Shown one piece after another: positions 34,911 to 48,492 of a stretch of 64,000 bases of DNA. Under the pieces are notes generated by a model. It saw only the letters and a program-made list of their open reading frames with translations. It did not search any database and had not been told where the DNA came from. Both the position numbers and the translations under genes were made by a program. Origin of the DNA: Hypericum androsaemum (Eukaryota; Streptophyta; Magnoliopsida; Malpighiales; Hypericaceae); assembly GCA_963995505.1 (NCBI GenBank), contig OZ023192.1, forward strand, positions 17,095,001 through 17,159,000, given 5' to 3'. Every line of letters starts with the position of its first letter. Within the stretch, counting starts at the first letter, position 1.

Positions 34911-36297
34911 TGGAGGAGGAGGAGGTGGAAGAGAACAAATCGAAAGTGGGCGGAGAAATTGAGGGAGTCTGCGTGGTTATTGGTTCCAAGTTGCTCTTTA
35001 GAGCGTTGGGGGTACGGAGGGGGGCGATTTGTTTGAGGGGGCGAGGGAGGGAATACTGGAGTGTGAGGGCGTTTTGGGGATTTCGCCACTTGTTTTAACG
35101 AGACAGAAGCCACATAGATTGCATCGACAAAGAAGTAGAACGAGTTTGTTGCAGTTCTCTGTGTTCGTGTCACGTCTTGGTTTGGTTGACAGCTGGGGAG
35201 GCCAGCTCGGATTTGGAAGGGTAGTTCTGTCACTTTACGTACGGAGGTCTTTTTATTCTTTTGGCAACATATTGAAAAGGAAACAATTTCGTGTTTTCGG
35301 CCCCGGTCGCCAAACGGTTGCAAGAATGATTGGTTTGTTATATGTGTGGAATAAGAGCGGATCGAGTTAAGGATTTAAAAAAATTTGTCTTCAGATGAGA
35401 ACTAAATTTTGGACCGTCAGATTCAATTGTAAAAAAATGTCTTTAAATTTGATGGTCAATAACCTATCAGGTGATAATAGTTTGCATATGAAGTGATATT
35501 GATTTGCACGTATAGTAAGCATGTGACTGTAATATTAGTTTGTTTTAGTCCCCATAAATGAAAACTAACCTAGTTCTTACCAAATCCGCCCCATGTGAAA
35601 TCATTCTATAGACTCCATTTGGTTCCATAGTTTGGGGTGCAAGAATGAAACATAGTGCTATATTTTCTTTATTAAAGAAGAATCATTAGGGCTAATTTGG
35701 CTTGGTTGCAAGAGTCGTGGAACTGTGAATAAGTATAAAAAATATATTTACTTGTTGTATCGAGGGTTTAGGCTGAATATAAAAATTTCAATGGTTTCAA
35801 ATAGGTCGATCTCGTATCTATTATTTTTTAAAAGGTAAATTTTTACACCATAACAATATAAGAGTTTGAACTCTAGACTTCCTAAATATTTATGACGCCT
35901 TGTTTTGTTGGACTACGAGTCTTTTAACATCTTGTATCTATTGTTGTTATCGCACGACCTTATTTCATCATGTTTGATGTGGTTAAATTCGTGCAAATTT
36001 TGTCCCGATAGAATTGTTAAGCGCTAAAGTAAAAATCTTGGTGTACAAGTCTCCATAAACCATTTCGAGTCATATGCATCAATTTTTCGCACACAAAAAA
36101 AAATCGCTACCTGTCTTGTCACAGAGAATCATGCCAAGTTTATAATTTTTGTATGTTGGCAAATATTGGCAATTGAGATAAAATTGGATGTCGTTTAGTA
36201 TAAAATTGGGTGATGTCTATTGTCAGGTCACCCACCCTGGAGCAGCCATCAACCATTTTTGACAATTCTATGGCGCGATAAAGGTCAACGTGCAGTA
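34911..36297. other. Intergenic region between divergent genes, with TRIM remnant
   Basis: Holds the upstream region of PDH E1-beta (to about 35350) and an eroded TRIM around 35690-35965 (GTTGCAAGAGTCGTGG and ATCTTGTATCTATTGTTGTT). No gene. Confidence 0.45.
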
Positions 36298-36392
36298 GAA
36301 GCCCATGAGCCCACGTCACAACCAGTTCATGAAGCCCAACACATAAAGCCCATTATACAAAAAAGCCCACACATACAAAGCCCAACGCCACT
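36298..36392 (+). promoter_or_regulatory. Cluster of six AGCCCA (Site II-like) motifs
   Basis: Six AGCCCA words (complement TGGGCT) lie within 95 bp, about 245-340 bp upstream of the DUF1365 start codon. TGGGCY is the Site II element, known in plant promoters to bind TCP factors and to go with growth-linked expression. The binding is inferred. Confidence 0.55.
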
Positions 36393-36635
36393 AAGTATTA
36401 GGAAAATATCCACCAAGGTAAAACTTCACTTTTAGCACTTTCCAAATATTTTTATCAAATCAACCAAGTTAGTCAAACATAAACAATGAGATGACATGGC
36501 AAGCAGACTCCCTCTCGTTTTTAAATAGAAATAAGTTGGGAATCTGATCCTAACCAATAAAACGACAACAGCTCCCTCGTTTCATAACTAACCACCAACC
36601 AACCAACCCCCTCTCTCTTCCTTTCCAAAAGAAAA

Positions 36636-39117
36636 ATGGAAGCACTGTACCTGCTTCTCTCCATCGTAACCGTCACGATCACGTCGCTCGCCCTCTCCGT
36701 CCCTCTCCTCCTCCTCCTCCTCCTCCTCCGCCGCAACCACATCGCCGGAGACCGCCCGGTGCTCTACGAAGGCACGGTATGGCACGAGCGTCGCCGCCCC
36801 GTCCACCACTCCTTCCGCTACCCCGTCCGGTACGCGATGTTCGACCTGGACCGCTCCGCCCCGCCCCCCGACCACCTCTCCGCTGACTGCGCGCGGGCCG
36901 CCGCCGGAACTACCGGTCCTGTGTTAGTCTCGCTCTCTCGTGTTAATAATAGCAACCGCTAGGGACTACTAGTCTCGGACGATAGTGAATTTACTGAAAT
37001 GACCTCAGAAGCTATAGTTTGCTGTATCAGTGCCTCATTTTTAGTGTTCAACTGGCGAGGGCATTGTTCAACGCCTCCCTCGTACAGGTGTCTTCGGTCC
37101 CGGAACCACATATCGTACTAGTCGCGTTTAATTTGGAATTCTTTTGCCAAAAAGAAGATGCACTTTGTTGGAATGGATAGTCATATTAAATCACTTAAGC
37201 CTTTCAAAACATATCATTCGCGGGTATCGCCACATCAGTGTTAAATACTTGTTGGATACCAGATGAGTAGATTAGTGCTAAGACAACAACAGTGCGTTTT
37301 TATCTCATTAGGGACATGAGCTTAGGAATGGATGGTTCTGTGTCGATGGCCGAGGCTTCGATCTCGAGCTGCTTGCCTGGCTCTTCTAACATGTGCAGTT
37401 TGATGCAGGTACTTGCTGACGATACCTCCAAGTGTGGGATACGAGCAGAACCCTTTGAGTTTATACTATTGCTATGATCTTCATGGCTCTACTCAACGCC
37501 TGAAAAAATGCATTGCCGAGGTGTGTTTATTCATGTCCTCCTGGTTTTCGATTTAAAATGTGATTAGTTGCATAACTGTATTTTAGGAGCTTATTACATG
37601 TTTGAGAATCGGTCCCTACTAGGGTCTTTCACTGCGTGGTTCGATAATTGTTGTACCTTAAGTGCAAAAGAAGCAACGCCCAAAGGATTTCTTTAGGCAA
37701 TTGGACTTGATCATTGGTAACCTTTGTTGTAGATAGGAAAGGGGTTACATGTTAGCTGGTGAGAATTTTGGAATCTGTTTGTGTTCGGGCATTGGACAAG
37801 ATTGTGCGCGAGTTTACCCTTGTTTAGAGCACGACAAACACTTCAATGGATTCTCCTCCTTTCGGAAAGTGACCGAGGACAATCAAAGTTGATTTATAGA
37901 AAGTTCAACCTTTCCATGGTTTCTTGCCACTGTCGTCACTCCTTCGCAGTTTGTATTTGCAATGCTAAGCAGCTCGGCTGCTCTGACAACTCTCTCATCA
38001 GTAGTTATCAGGGCTGAGCTTCAACGCAGCTTAGCGACTTTTGTAGAGCTAGGATGAATTTATACATTTCTTTTTCTACGGAAAGATTCTTATGTATTTA
38101 ACTCGGGTGGTAACAGAAGGAATGCAATTCACTGGAAGATTTGTTAGTTTTTTCTTGCTGTCGCTATGAATTTTTCGCCAAATTTTGATGCGAAAATGCT
38201 TGCTACTTTGATTGAAGAAAATATATTTCTGGTTCAGGTGACAAATACACCATGGGGTGAGAGAGTCACTTTCATCTTTAACCCAAACTCGGATCAGGTG
38301 GCAAAACCGTTGCATGTTAGCCCTTTCATGGTGAGTACTCTTGACTTGTTACGTCACCTAAAATTTTAAATTATGATCTCAAACGTATGCTAATCGTTCA
38401 TGTTGAACTTGCAGGATATGCTGGGCACTTGGAACATCAAAGCAAATGCTCCAGGAAAAACTTTATCTGTGGTTATCTCGGTTCAGCATCCTGATCTGGG
38501 TGACTATTTTGTAGCTACTTTGAAAGCTAAAAGAACGTCCTCATCAGATGAAGCTATGTTCTTTTGGTTGATGCCTCACAAAGTTGCATTTTGGATATAT
38601 TGGCATGTAAGTGCGTGTTCCCTGGAATTCTTCATACTTGTTGGAAGGAGTTTGAGTCATTACAAATTCCTCAGCTCGTCAAATTTCTTTTAGCTGCAAT
38701 GCCTAGGGCAGTCAGCCGGTTACCTCTCTTTAACTTCGAGAAATAAACCTACACTAGGCAGTAATTACTCAAACAGCCAACTCACTTCACTTAACTGAAT
38801 ACCAAATTTTCTGATTCATAACAGTTCAAGAAAATGCTTTGAAATTCAACCAGTGTCTTTATAAGATCATGTTTCCATTTCAGGCTCTAAAGCTGTGGTG
38901 GAAGAAAGTGGAATTCATCCAACATCCAAGATATAGTAACCCTTCATATAAGGACGACGCCCTTGCACGTGATGGAAAACTTCAGTGCAGTCGAGCAATG
39001 GAGCTGATGAAGAGAAAGTGTGTTGTTGCTGAAGGGATCGAGCATGTAGTTTTGGATAACAATAACAGTAGACAACGATGGGTCAAGTGGAGAGATGCCA
39101 AGTGGCCTTGGTGCTGA
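36636..39117 (+). CDS. DUF1365 family protein, N-terminal membrane anchor
   Basis: Exons 36636-36922, 37409-37520, 38238-38330, 38415-38606, 38884-39117 (918 bp, 305 aa). All introns are GT-AG and phases agree. Residues 4-31 are a very hydrophobic segment including an eight-Leu run coded by CTC repeats, a likely membrane anchor or signal. Next comes the DUF1365 start YEGTVWHERRRPVHHSFRY (residues 44-62), then VGYEQNPLSLYYCYD, NTPWGERVTF, PFMDMLGTW and FWLMPHKVAFWIYWHALKLW. In bacteria DUF1365 genes often sit beside cyclopropane-fatty-acid synthase and amine-oxidase-like genes, suggesting a lipid-related role. The function in plants is not established. The Arg- and Trp-rich C-terminus ends at TGA 39115-39117. 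The gene looks intact. Confidence 0.88.
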
Positions 39118-42100
39118 ATCATAAGGTGAGAATTTAATCTACTATATTTACTGCAAGAGGAAGATAATTAATCACGTGGGCGAAATTAAATGAGCAGCAT
39201 GGAACTATCATTGGTTCCACTGCTCCAGGTGAACTTCTTTTGAATCTTCGATTACAGAACTTGGTTTGATGGTCCTTTGATTCCATTTAGATAAGCATCG
39301 CGCTAGAACATGCTAGAGAAAGAGATTGCTGAGCTAGTGCTTCTTTAGTATCCGTTCTTCGTTTAAACAAGTATCCTTTCTGGCTGAAGTGACCTCGTCA
39401 TCCACTCACAGAATTTATTTCAGCCTAGAATTCAGGGGCAACTTGCTGTAGCCAAACTTGCACAATAAACTACCCTTCAATAATGTCTTCCAGCCCTTGT
39501 GCTTGACTAGGACCTACTAGCATCTAGGAATTGGGATGACTATATGCAACTAGGATTATGTCCATAGCTGATTCTCCTTCATGGCTTGTATATGAACCTT
39601 GTGGGATCCTGTACATCTCTAGTTACAACGTAGGACACGAAGTTCTACGGACATACTCTGATACGTACATTGCATTTTCCTCTGGTAAAACACGTTCTCT
39701 TCGTGTCTGTGTGGTAGAAAAGATGGGAGTCCCGGAGTTGGCGATTTGCAGCTGAAATGTTTCTCCGAGAGGTGCATGAACTGGGTTAGCAACATATACC
39801 AAACTCTATGGATCTTACCTTCTTATATTTGGTGATCTAATCAATTAGGGAACAAAAAGATGCAATTAATCTCGTATTCATTGGCCAAAGAGATCTTTTA
39901 CGAGTGGTCTTCTGTGGATATTGTGAAGTTGCTCACAAGTTGCTGTGCTTTAGTTGGCAGCTGAGCTTCTATTGTAAGGCCTCGGGTATAAAGAAAGGAC
40001 TTGGGCCCATTAGTTGGTACTTTTGACATTTACAATAATGATTATACATTTTTTCCTGAATTCCTCTCGTTCTTCAACCTTCTAAACTCTCCTGCTAGAT
40101 TAACTAATCCGTATTTGAACGTGCAAAATTTAAATAGGTACAAGTCTCTCTTTACTGAATTTCGAAACCATATTTCATATTTTCAAAGTCGACGATAGAC
40201 AGTCACAATAACCATCTAAATATTAACGTGTATCTTGGTTTGACATATATATAGTAACACAGAGATGAAGATGAGTGAGATACCGTGAACTGGGGTCCAT
40301 ATCGAAGGAGTTGTACGGTGACCCTTCACGGAGGAACCCGGGTGGGGTACTGCCGGGGTCCGGTAGCGTGATCTGGAAAAAAAAGAGAGGGCCGCGCACG
40401 AATAGTAAAATTTATAATAAGATTAGATATGGGCATTTTGGGAAATGCGGGCCACGCACGAATAATAAACTTGTAATATCGTGTCGAGGTCCTTTAAAAT
40501 AAATTTATGTTCGAAAGCTCACAAATTTGGAGAAGGTGGAAATAAAGAGTTGGATCCAAGAAGAGAATGATTAGTTAATCAATCTAACACTTAAACAAAC
40601 AAATCAAAAAGAGACTTTGAAATTTTGTGATCGAGACAAAATCAAGTAAGGAAGTTTAAGATGAGAAAATCAATTGGAGAGAGGGAAGATTCAAAGCCGT
40701 AGTACTCGAAGGATTTAAGATCCGTTGACTTTGATCAGATTTAGATTCGGATCCTGTCTGAATCCTTTTTTTTAGAAGGATAAGGGCATGGATATGAACT
40801 CAGAAGATCCCACCCGCATCCTACCCCGATTTTAAAAAAAATATATGAATATATTAATTACTAGAGATAGTATCAAATTCTCATCACAACCTACCCAATT
40901 TGAAAAAAAATTTATAAGTAAATTTTATTCATCTAATTTGGTATAAATACAACATTACCAAAATACCAAAGTTACATCTTAATTGGTAACGATACCGAAG
41001 TATTAAATATCAAGATATTACAACTGGTAAAAAATGTGAACATCTATTCAACCAAAAGAAATACCCGTTGAGTATATTCCAACTGATGCCCTTGACGCTT
41101 TAGATATCTGACAGAAACTAACAAATTGCCAAAGGATGAATGATGAATAAGCTTTAACCTAAATACTGTTAATTTAACCTTCTAATATATTCTACCCTTC
41201 AATTGTCATATTAATTTGTAGTTTTTTATTTATTTGTATTGACTTATTTTAGCGAAAGAATAAATTGCTTTCACATTTGTCGAGTGCTTTGTTATTGCGA
41301 ACTAATATGACTTAATTTTCAAAAAAAATATTTAACTTTTAAATAATACGGACCCGCGGGTTGTCCTGATCCTACCCCATTTTTTAGGACCCGAATCCTA
41401 CCCAGATCCTTGTTTTTAAAGAGGATAACAGTAAGAATCTGAGTCGACCTTCACAAAAGAGAGCAAGGATCCGGGTCCTATAGATCCTACCCGGATCCTG
41501 CCCATTGCGATTCCTAGTAGTACCACATAAGATTGGTTGATTATTAGATCACAATAAATAATTTAATTAATCAAATAATCAGGTGTAAATTTTTTACAAC
41601 TACTTAACTAATTGTTTACTATCTAATAGAAAGAATATCAACTCTTATTCAATTTTAAAAGACAATCGCATTAAGCATAAGGTGCTCCTAGTCCTAACAA
41701 TTTAACTTAAAATATTGGTTTCATTAAACTAGCCTTAACCTTACTTATTTCTAAATCAACCACTCTTGGAGAAAACTATTTTCTCTTTTGTCTTCTTATT
41801 TCTACTTGATTCTTGTACATAAGAAATAAGTCTCATTTTTATTACTACAAATTTATAAGTGATTTTCTTTCACTCATATAACTATCCAATTAACTTCATC
41901 AATGCAAATGATGAATAAAAAACTAAAAATATCTTAACCCTACTTATTTCTAGTTAATTAAAATCGGTAACAACCGTTCCTCAAGATCCAAATATTGCCA
42001 CTTGAGCCAATTTTGATCCGCACAATCAATTATGACTACGCAATTGCGTTCGAACCTCCACACAGCCCCAATGTTGATCCAAAAGTTTTTTTTTTTCAAT

Positions 42101-42221
42101 TCGTCCGACAACATCACCACAGTCCGGCGAGATGTGGCACCTCGAAACTTTCCCGTTCGTCTTCTCCGGCAACTTCAATCACCGCGACTAACTGCAAGTG
42201 ACTACATCCAGTGACGTGCAG
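39118..42221. other. Intergenic region between DUF1365 gene and BMS1
   Basis: Starts with the likely 3' untranslated region of the DUF1365 gene and ends with that of BMS1. In between, AT-rich DNA with a short duplicated GGCC(G/A)CGCACGAATA unit (40390-40465) and several GATCCTACCC-type strings near 40800 and 41360-41510. No gene recognised. Confidence 0.45.
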
Positions 42222-45200
42222 TTAGGGCTCCGAGTTCCTCCGCATTTTCTTCTTCAATTTGTCCTGCTCCCGGTATCTTTCACGTTGTTCTTCTCTCCTG
42301 CGCTTCTTAAACAACTGTTCCTCCTTGGCTCTCTCTGCTATATATTGCTTCTTCTTCTGATCGTCCTTTACCTTTTGTTTCTTTGCCTGAAAACCGAAGT
42401 TAACCGCGGATCAACGGTAAGGACGAGCATTCACTTCTGGCAGTAACCCGCTTAAAAGTTCCTAGTTCTGATATTTGGTTCAAGCAATTACCTTATCATG
42501 TCTTATCAACTGAAGATGTTGAACAAGTTTATGAACTTTTCTCTCGTGAGGCTCCATAACGACCGCTCTTTTGTTTTCAAGAAGAGGTCTTTTGCGCTGC
42601 GGTGTATCCTTCGGCTTCGATTTAAATGGAAGCGCTTCTTGCAATGACCGAGGAATCACCAACGGGTTGAACTTCTTTGGCTTTCTTTCAATAGGCTGCC
42701 GGAAACATATAACAGATAAGCTGTCCATAAAAGATGATAATAATAATAATGAGCAGAACCACTTCCCAGCCACAAATCCAAGCTCCAGAAGTACCTTGTA
42801 CAAAGAGTCCTTGTTGATGGGGATGGGAAGATTGTGTTCCCTCCTCAATTCAGCTACTGTTTTCATTCCTTTCCATGTCTTGTCACGAGGCTGTAAGGCG
42901 GTCGTCAAAGGATTGTAAAAGCAGGGAATGTCAACTTGGGTCCACGTACGTAGACGAACCAAGTCACTCATCAGAATTTTATCCTCAAAAGTGCACCGGG
43001 CTATCCCTTCTCTCGATTCCCCTCCGCTCTTTTTGGGTTTGTTACCAATCTCTAATTTTGCAGCCTACAAAAAGCAATCAGATTAAGTTTGGTCTTTAGC
43101 CCTTCTTCAAGATTAATGCACACTACAGCCGGATCGGGGACACTGTTATAACATATACAGACCAGTCAAATTTAACAGGTTACCTTTTTAACTTGGCCGC
43201 GGATCCCACTGACGGTTTCAACTGCAGCACCTTCAAATCGAGCAATTTCAAGGTCCGAAGTAAACATGTTGGCAATAAGTGCCGTCTTCCTGAAGATCTT
43301 ACAAGGGTTGCCGACCAACTTAATTTTCTTCACTATCTTTGCAGCATGATTAAATTCAAGTACAATTGCAGTTGCTGTAATCCTAAAATTTGCCTGCAAC
43401 ACAATTAAAATGGTAAACCACCTAAAGCAGTTAACCCGAAAATTTCATACATGTATCATATTTCGCAATCAATCTCTCTGTACATGCAAAGCTGCAGAAT
43501 GCCACGACAAACCAGTAACATTTCCCCACAAGATGAGCAATCATGTGAACCTCTATCAACCGTGCATGTCATAAAAAAGTGGAGTTGAAGAAAGAATTAT
43601 TGCCTGATTGTTTGATAAATTCTGAACAGCAATTATCCCTGTGCCGGAAGGGGCAAGGGGCCCCCAAAAAGTTGCAAGACAATGCATGTGCTCTGGTGTG
43701 TACTTGATCATACGATGCCTTCCATTTTTATCCTCCATTCCGTAGACAGGTATAGTTTGGTAACGCCTCCAACCAATGGAAAATACCACAGGGTCCTTAG
43801 TCTTCAACACCTTCTTGTGCCATCTATGACGCTTTAGTCTAGCCTGGAAGTAAATTCAGAAGACAAAAATGAACACCAAGTGGAAGAAAAAAAAAGCATG
43901 CGTATGAGTCCTAATGCTGTAGAAACAACAGAAGAGGCACTCTGATGAGTTTGAAGAACTTGCATGCATAAAAGTTGAATTCACAGAACGCTTCCTAAAT
44001 ATCCCAACATATGCCAACAAAACAAGAGCCATCCAAAAAACAAACAAAAAGGAAGTGCAATAAATTAAATCCAGCATAACCCGACCTGCATATATCCAAC
44101 ATTCTCTTCACCAAGACCGATTCCTCCAACCAAAAGAGGATGGCAAGGATCAAAATATTCAACCATCTCAAACGGAACATCGTGGATCTCCAATCTAATG
44201 TATGTCCCAGTTCTGAAACCCTCAACCTCCACTCGAGTTTCCTCATCAAGGTCACCAAGTTCTGCTATATTTCTTTGCTTTTGGAGTTCATTTTCTCCCT
44301 TCAACTGAGACATTAAAACAATAACCATCAGAGTTTACAGTTTAGTCAAGGTTTGGTTGGCCGAATCAGTTTTCTAGAGAAAAGCTTACCTTGTCAAAGA
44401 ATCCACCTCCATTTCCTTCCTCCCAATGTGACTTCTTCCCCTGTTTTTCATCAGCATCTTCATCTGATGATCTAGATCCATTAAATGTAAACCAAAGTTA
44501 AGGGTGCAAATATACACTCAATATTTTGGGTTCGGTCTGTTGCCCAGCAAGTAAAAATAATCATTACACCAGTGCAGTGTAATTACAGTTGCAAGAAACA
44601 GAAGATGGGAATTTTCAAATTTAAGCACAAAGGATATTGAGAGTCAAATTGTGCACGCTGAGCGAGTTTTTTAAGCCTTCTATCCTCCTCTTGATCTGCT
44701 TCCTTATCAATAGTACCGATTCCAATATTTGCCTCCTGACAACCCTCACACTTCACACCCAACTCTAAATCTTCGAAGTCCCCATAAACAGAATCATCCT
44801 CATCGTTCATTTCTTCTTGACCATCACCCTCAGACAGCTGGTTTCTTTGAGCAGCTTTTGTCCAATCACCCGTGACAAAGCGATCGCGAATACTTTCATA
44901 CACTTCTTCCTCTGTCCAGTTTTTCAGATCTCCAAGGTTCATATATTTCGAACAGTCATCAATACTGGAAATCTCACTGCCTGGACCATCTCTTGAGACC
45001 TGACAAAATTAGAAAGTCGCATACAAATACCGTTCAACTAAAAACCAATAGAACAATTTAACCAAACATGTCATTCATTAGACGTTCTAAGCAGAACAAC
45101 AGAAAATAATCAAATGTTCAATACCTTTTCTCTTTCTCCTTTTGGCTTAAAGAACAGCTCGTCATCACTTTCTTCACTGTCATAGTCTCTCTGCCCTTCG

Positions 45201-48200
45201 CCAGCAGAAGTTTGCGGTCTAGATTTTCCGTAGACAAGTTGCATAAGATTGACACTTTGTCTTGACAAAGTCCTTTCTACTAAAGACTCTTTCCATTTTG
45301 ATATATTCCCCATGCCATCTACCAAAAGATTATATCAGTAAAAAATATCAGAGACAAAAAGGATGGTTTCATATGTTTGAAGTTTGAACAGCCACCTACA
45401 AATGCCCCTATCCAATAATAGATCTCTAATGACTACACTCCACCAAGACTTGACTTAATTTCTTTCACCTCTACCCTGCGGATTCCTTTTTTTCCTAGCA
45501 TTTATTATAGCATAGAATTTTTTCTCCAACAGCTATTAACAGTACACTTGAACAGGGACATTTCATTTAGCAGTATATCTGACATTTGAAACAAGAAATG
45601 CAATGTTTCCAAAGCTAATTCAGTTCAATGTTTACCATCTCTATCCAGATCCCCTTGATCTTCCCCCGAAGCATCTGAATTGGATGATGATTCAAGATCC
45701 ACATCCTCATCATCGTCTTGACTCTCATCTTCAGACTCCTAGATACACAGCAGAGGCAGTATGGAAGCACAGTTCATGTCATCAAATTAGCATGCATTAG
45801 CAAAAGAAAAGAAAAGGTTGAATGCCTTGGATTGAGAGTTTTGTGAACTTATAAAGTAAGGCTATGAGCAGCTTGAAAGGCATGTTAACGTGTTTACCCA
45901 ATTCGTCAGCAAAGTTCCAAATGAATTAACAGCGGTATGTTACCTTCAAATCCTTGTCATCAATTTCATTTGCGAAGATGGCTTTCCTCCTCATCCTTCC
46001 ACCGTTAAACTCAACTAGCTGCTTCAAATGATCTTTATGATTAGCTTGATCACTTGATGCACCACTATTTTCTTCACCCGAACCGCCAGGTTCCCCATGT
46101 ATCAAATCAGTCTTTTGGCCAGCCTCATTCTTATCTGAAGTCTCTGAACCATCAAAATCGCTTTCTTCACCCGAGTCATATTTCGAAGGATCTTCTATCT
46201 GATGATCTTCCCATTCTTTTGCTTTTTTCATGTCCTCCTGAGATTCAGATGAAATCCCGTACTTACGGCTGAACAGGTCAATGAAGCTCTTGTCCAACTT
46301 CTCGTCAATCGAGTACTTTGTGTTTTGAAGTGACTTCACCAAAACTTCACCAACATCTTGGTCTTCTCCTGGGAAGAGAATCATGTTAGATGCTAAAAGC
46401 AACCCTTGCAAAAAGGAACGCGACAGATGCATCAGTTGTTTGAGTCAATGGTGATTTGTCATTTTAATAACAAAAACTTAAACAAACTCAAAAAGATTTG
46501 TCAACAAATAAGGAAAATTCTCCCTTGCAAAAACAGAACAGCAAATAAAACACAAAGACAGCTGCTAATGAAGCCATCTAATGCCAATTATCTAACTATC
46601 TGGATAACAAAACACGGAGCAGAGATTTAATGATTTCTAACTATACCTTTCCGTGACTGTTGACCTTTATCGCCATCAACATTAGAGAACTGAACAAGGT
46701 GGTCATTCATAGTTATGTACACAGCATCCTTATCATATACCAAATCACCAAGGCCTGACATAGGACCATAAAATAGTTTTTCCTTTTCTCGCAATCCCTT
46801 TTTTTTAGCAGCTGATGGTAGCGGACAAGGATCAGGCAAGGCAGAAGCTCCAGCCAAACTGTAGTCACCAACACCGGCAATGTGTACCTGATCCCCAGAC
46901 ATTATATATGGTCAAAGATGAAGAAAGGAGAGAAACGTCTTATGGCTTACAGTTTTCTCAGAAACAAGGAGGAACAGTAAGCAACAGTACCGAACAATAA
47001 AGAAGACAAACTCAAGAACAAAGCCAGAATGCCCATCATACAAGACAATCCAATGCCCAAACTAGGTTAATGCTGGAAGCAAGGTTCATAATGATGGAGG
47101 TGGGAACACACCTTGGTCCCTTTTTTTAAGTTACAACCTCGCAAGTAACCATAAAGTGTGATATTTCTGTCACACTTACGGTCCATTTCCACTCTCACGG
47201 GAGGAGTAACGTCTTCAAACCGATCAACCAAAACATAAGGATGGGTTGCTCTCCAAGACAGCGGACGAAACTTCGCCACAGATATAAATCGAGCAAGATT
47301 ATGAGTCTCCCGCTTGGAGTACCTGAATCAAGCAGGCAAAAAAGATATTAACATGGTTCACATCATCGACTTCCCAAATCTATGGAGATTATAATGCACC
47401 GAAACCCTTACTTTCCATGCGTAAGACCAGACAGATAGAACAACTTTGCCCCATCATATATTTCTGTCCAAAACCGGTGCTTCAGTCGTTGCTTTGTCTT
47501 TCTAAGCTTCTTTACGTCCTTAAACGTGTCAAGGTGGGTAAGAACTCCCATAACCGTTGGGAATCCATGAACTTGCAAGATATTAAGAAACTCAAAGGTT
47601 TCCTGAAACAGGAAAAAAAAACATAGAGAAAACGGTACATTTATCTTCCAGCCAAAGAAAACAAAAAGAACGCCAACAAAAAAATTAGAGACGTTACAAC
47701 TCACCATTTCAAAGCCATAACTTCCATCAATAAGAAGCAGGGCTAAATCAGCCGACTTTGCACAGTCAATCATCCCGTTAATGTCATTTGGACATTCGAC
47801 AAACTGAACCCGCCTCTGCTTACCTGCCACACAAAAAACCAGCATACACATCAACCCAAAACGACAATCTAACATCTAACTATCACTATCATTTGAAATA
47901 AACACAACAACAAAAAATTCGCACCTGAAACAATGGTAATGGGGCCCCTGACCTCGGGAAGGTTCTGCTTGGTATAATGCTTCACAAGACATTTAATCAC
48001 AAGAGACTTGCCAACCTGGCATCAACACGAAAACACCAAAGCTTACTTCGAAGATCGCTACCCCCGCAGACACGCAATTAAAAATCCGGAAATGCTCATT
48101 ACCTGGGGCGGGCCTTGCACCACAACGACAAACGGAGGAGGTTCCCCGTAAGTCCGGTCAATAGTGGGCACATGAAGCCTGCGCTGCTCTTTCTCTACCG

Positions 48201-48483
48201 CCCGAGACTGCTCCCGTTTGGCTCTAACCGCCGACTTGAATGCAAACGCCTAAAAACAGAATAATAACCCCACAGTTAGCCGATTTTACCCGTTCATGAC
48301 TCTTCGATTTTAGAGAGGGAGAGGGGATCAAACCTTGGGATTCTGCTTCTTTCTCTCCTCGGCGGAGACCTCGCCGGGCTTTTGCTTCTTCTTCTGATTC
48401 TCCGACTTGGCGTTCTTCTTCGACGACGGCCCCGCTTGACGAGAACGGTGGGCCTTGTTCGCCTGCTCCGATGTATCCTGCAT
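42222..48483 (-). CDS. BMS1: Ribosome biogenesis GTPase BMS1
   Basis: Nucleolar GTPase of the small-subunit processome that recruits Rcl1 for early 18S rRNA processing. Eighteen exons: 48483-48334, 48249-48103, 48015-47925, 47823-47705, 47602-47412, 47322-47112, 46887-46647, 46368-45944, 45738-45636, 45318-45125, 44999-44629, 44471-44390, 44304-44086, 43843-43604, 43393-43184, 43064-42795, 42695-42492, 42386-42222 (3,633 bp, 1210 aa; yeast 1183, human 1282). Lys-rich N-terminus, P-loop GPPQVGKS (96-103), TxxD-type G4 motif THLD (191-194), an acidic middle (about 385-560) and the conserved C-terminal region ([39 protein letters not shown]), ending in a charged coiled-coil-like tail. Phases agree throughout. 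Intron 14 (43603-43394) has a GC donor; exon 11 uses a weak donor (GTGCTT). It looks functional. Confidence 0.95.
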
Positions 48484-48492
48484 CGCCGCCGC

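Noticed and set aside
34697..35323. A 208-codon minus-strand frame upstream of PDH E1-beta
   Set aside because: Its last part is exon 1 of PDH E1-beta read through into intron 1; the upstream part is promoter and leader sequence.
36521..36875. Minus-strand frames opposite DUF1365 exon 1
   Set aside because: Arg- and Glu-rich shadows of the CTC repeats; the plus-strand frame has the conserved domain and correct splice phases.
40275..40502. Open frame with a duplicated CGCACGAATA unit
   Set aside because: Short, composed of a small duplication, no homology recognised.
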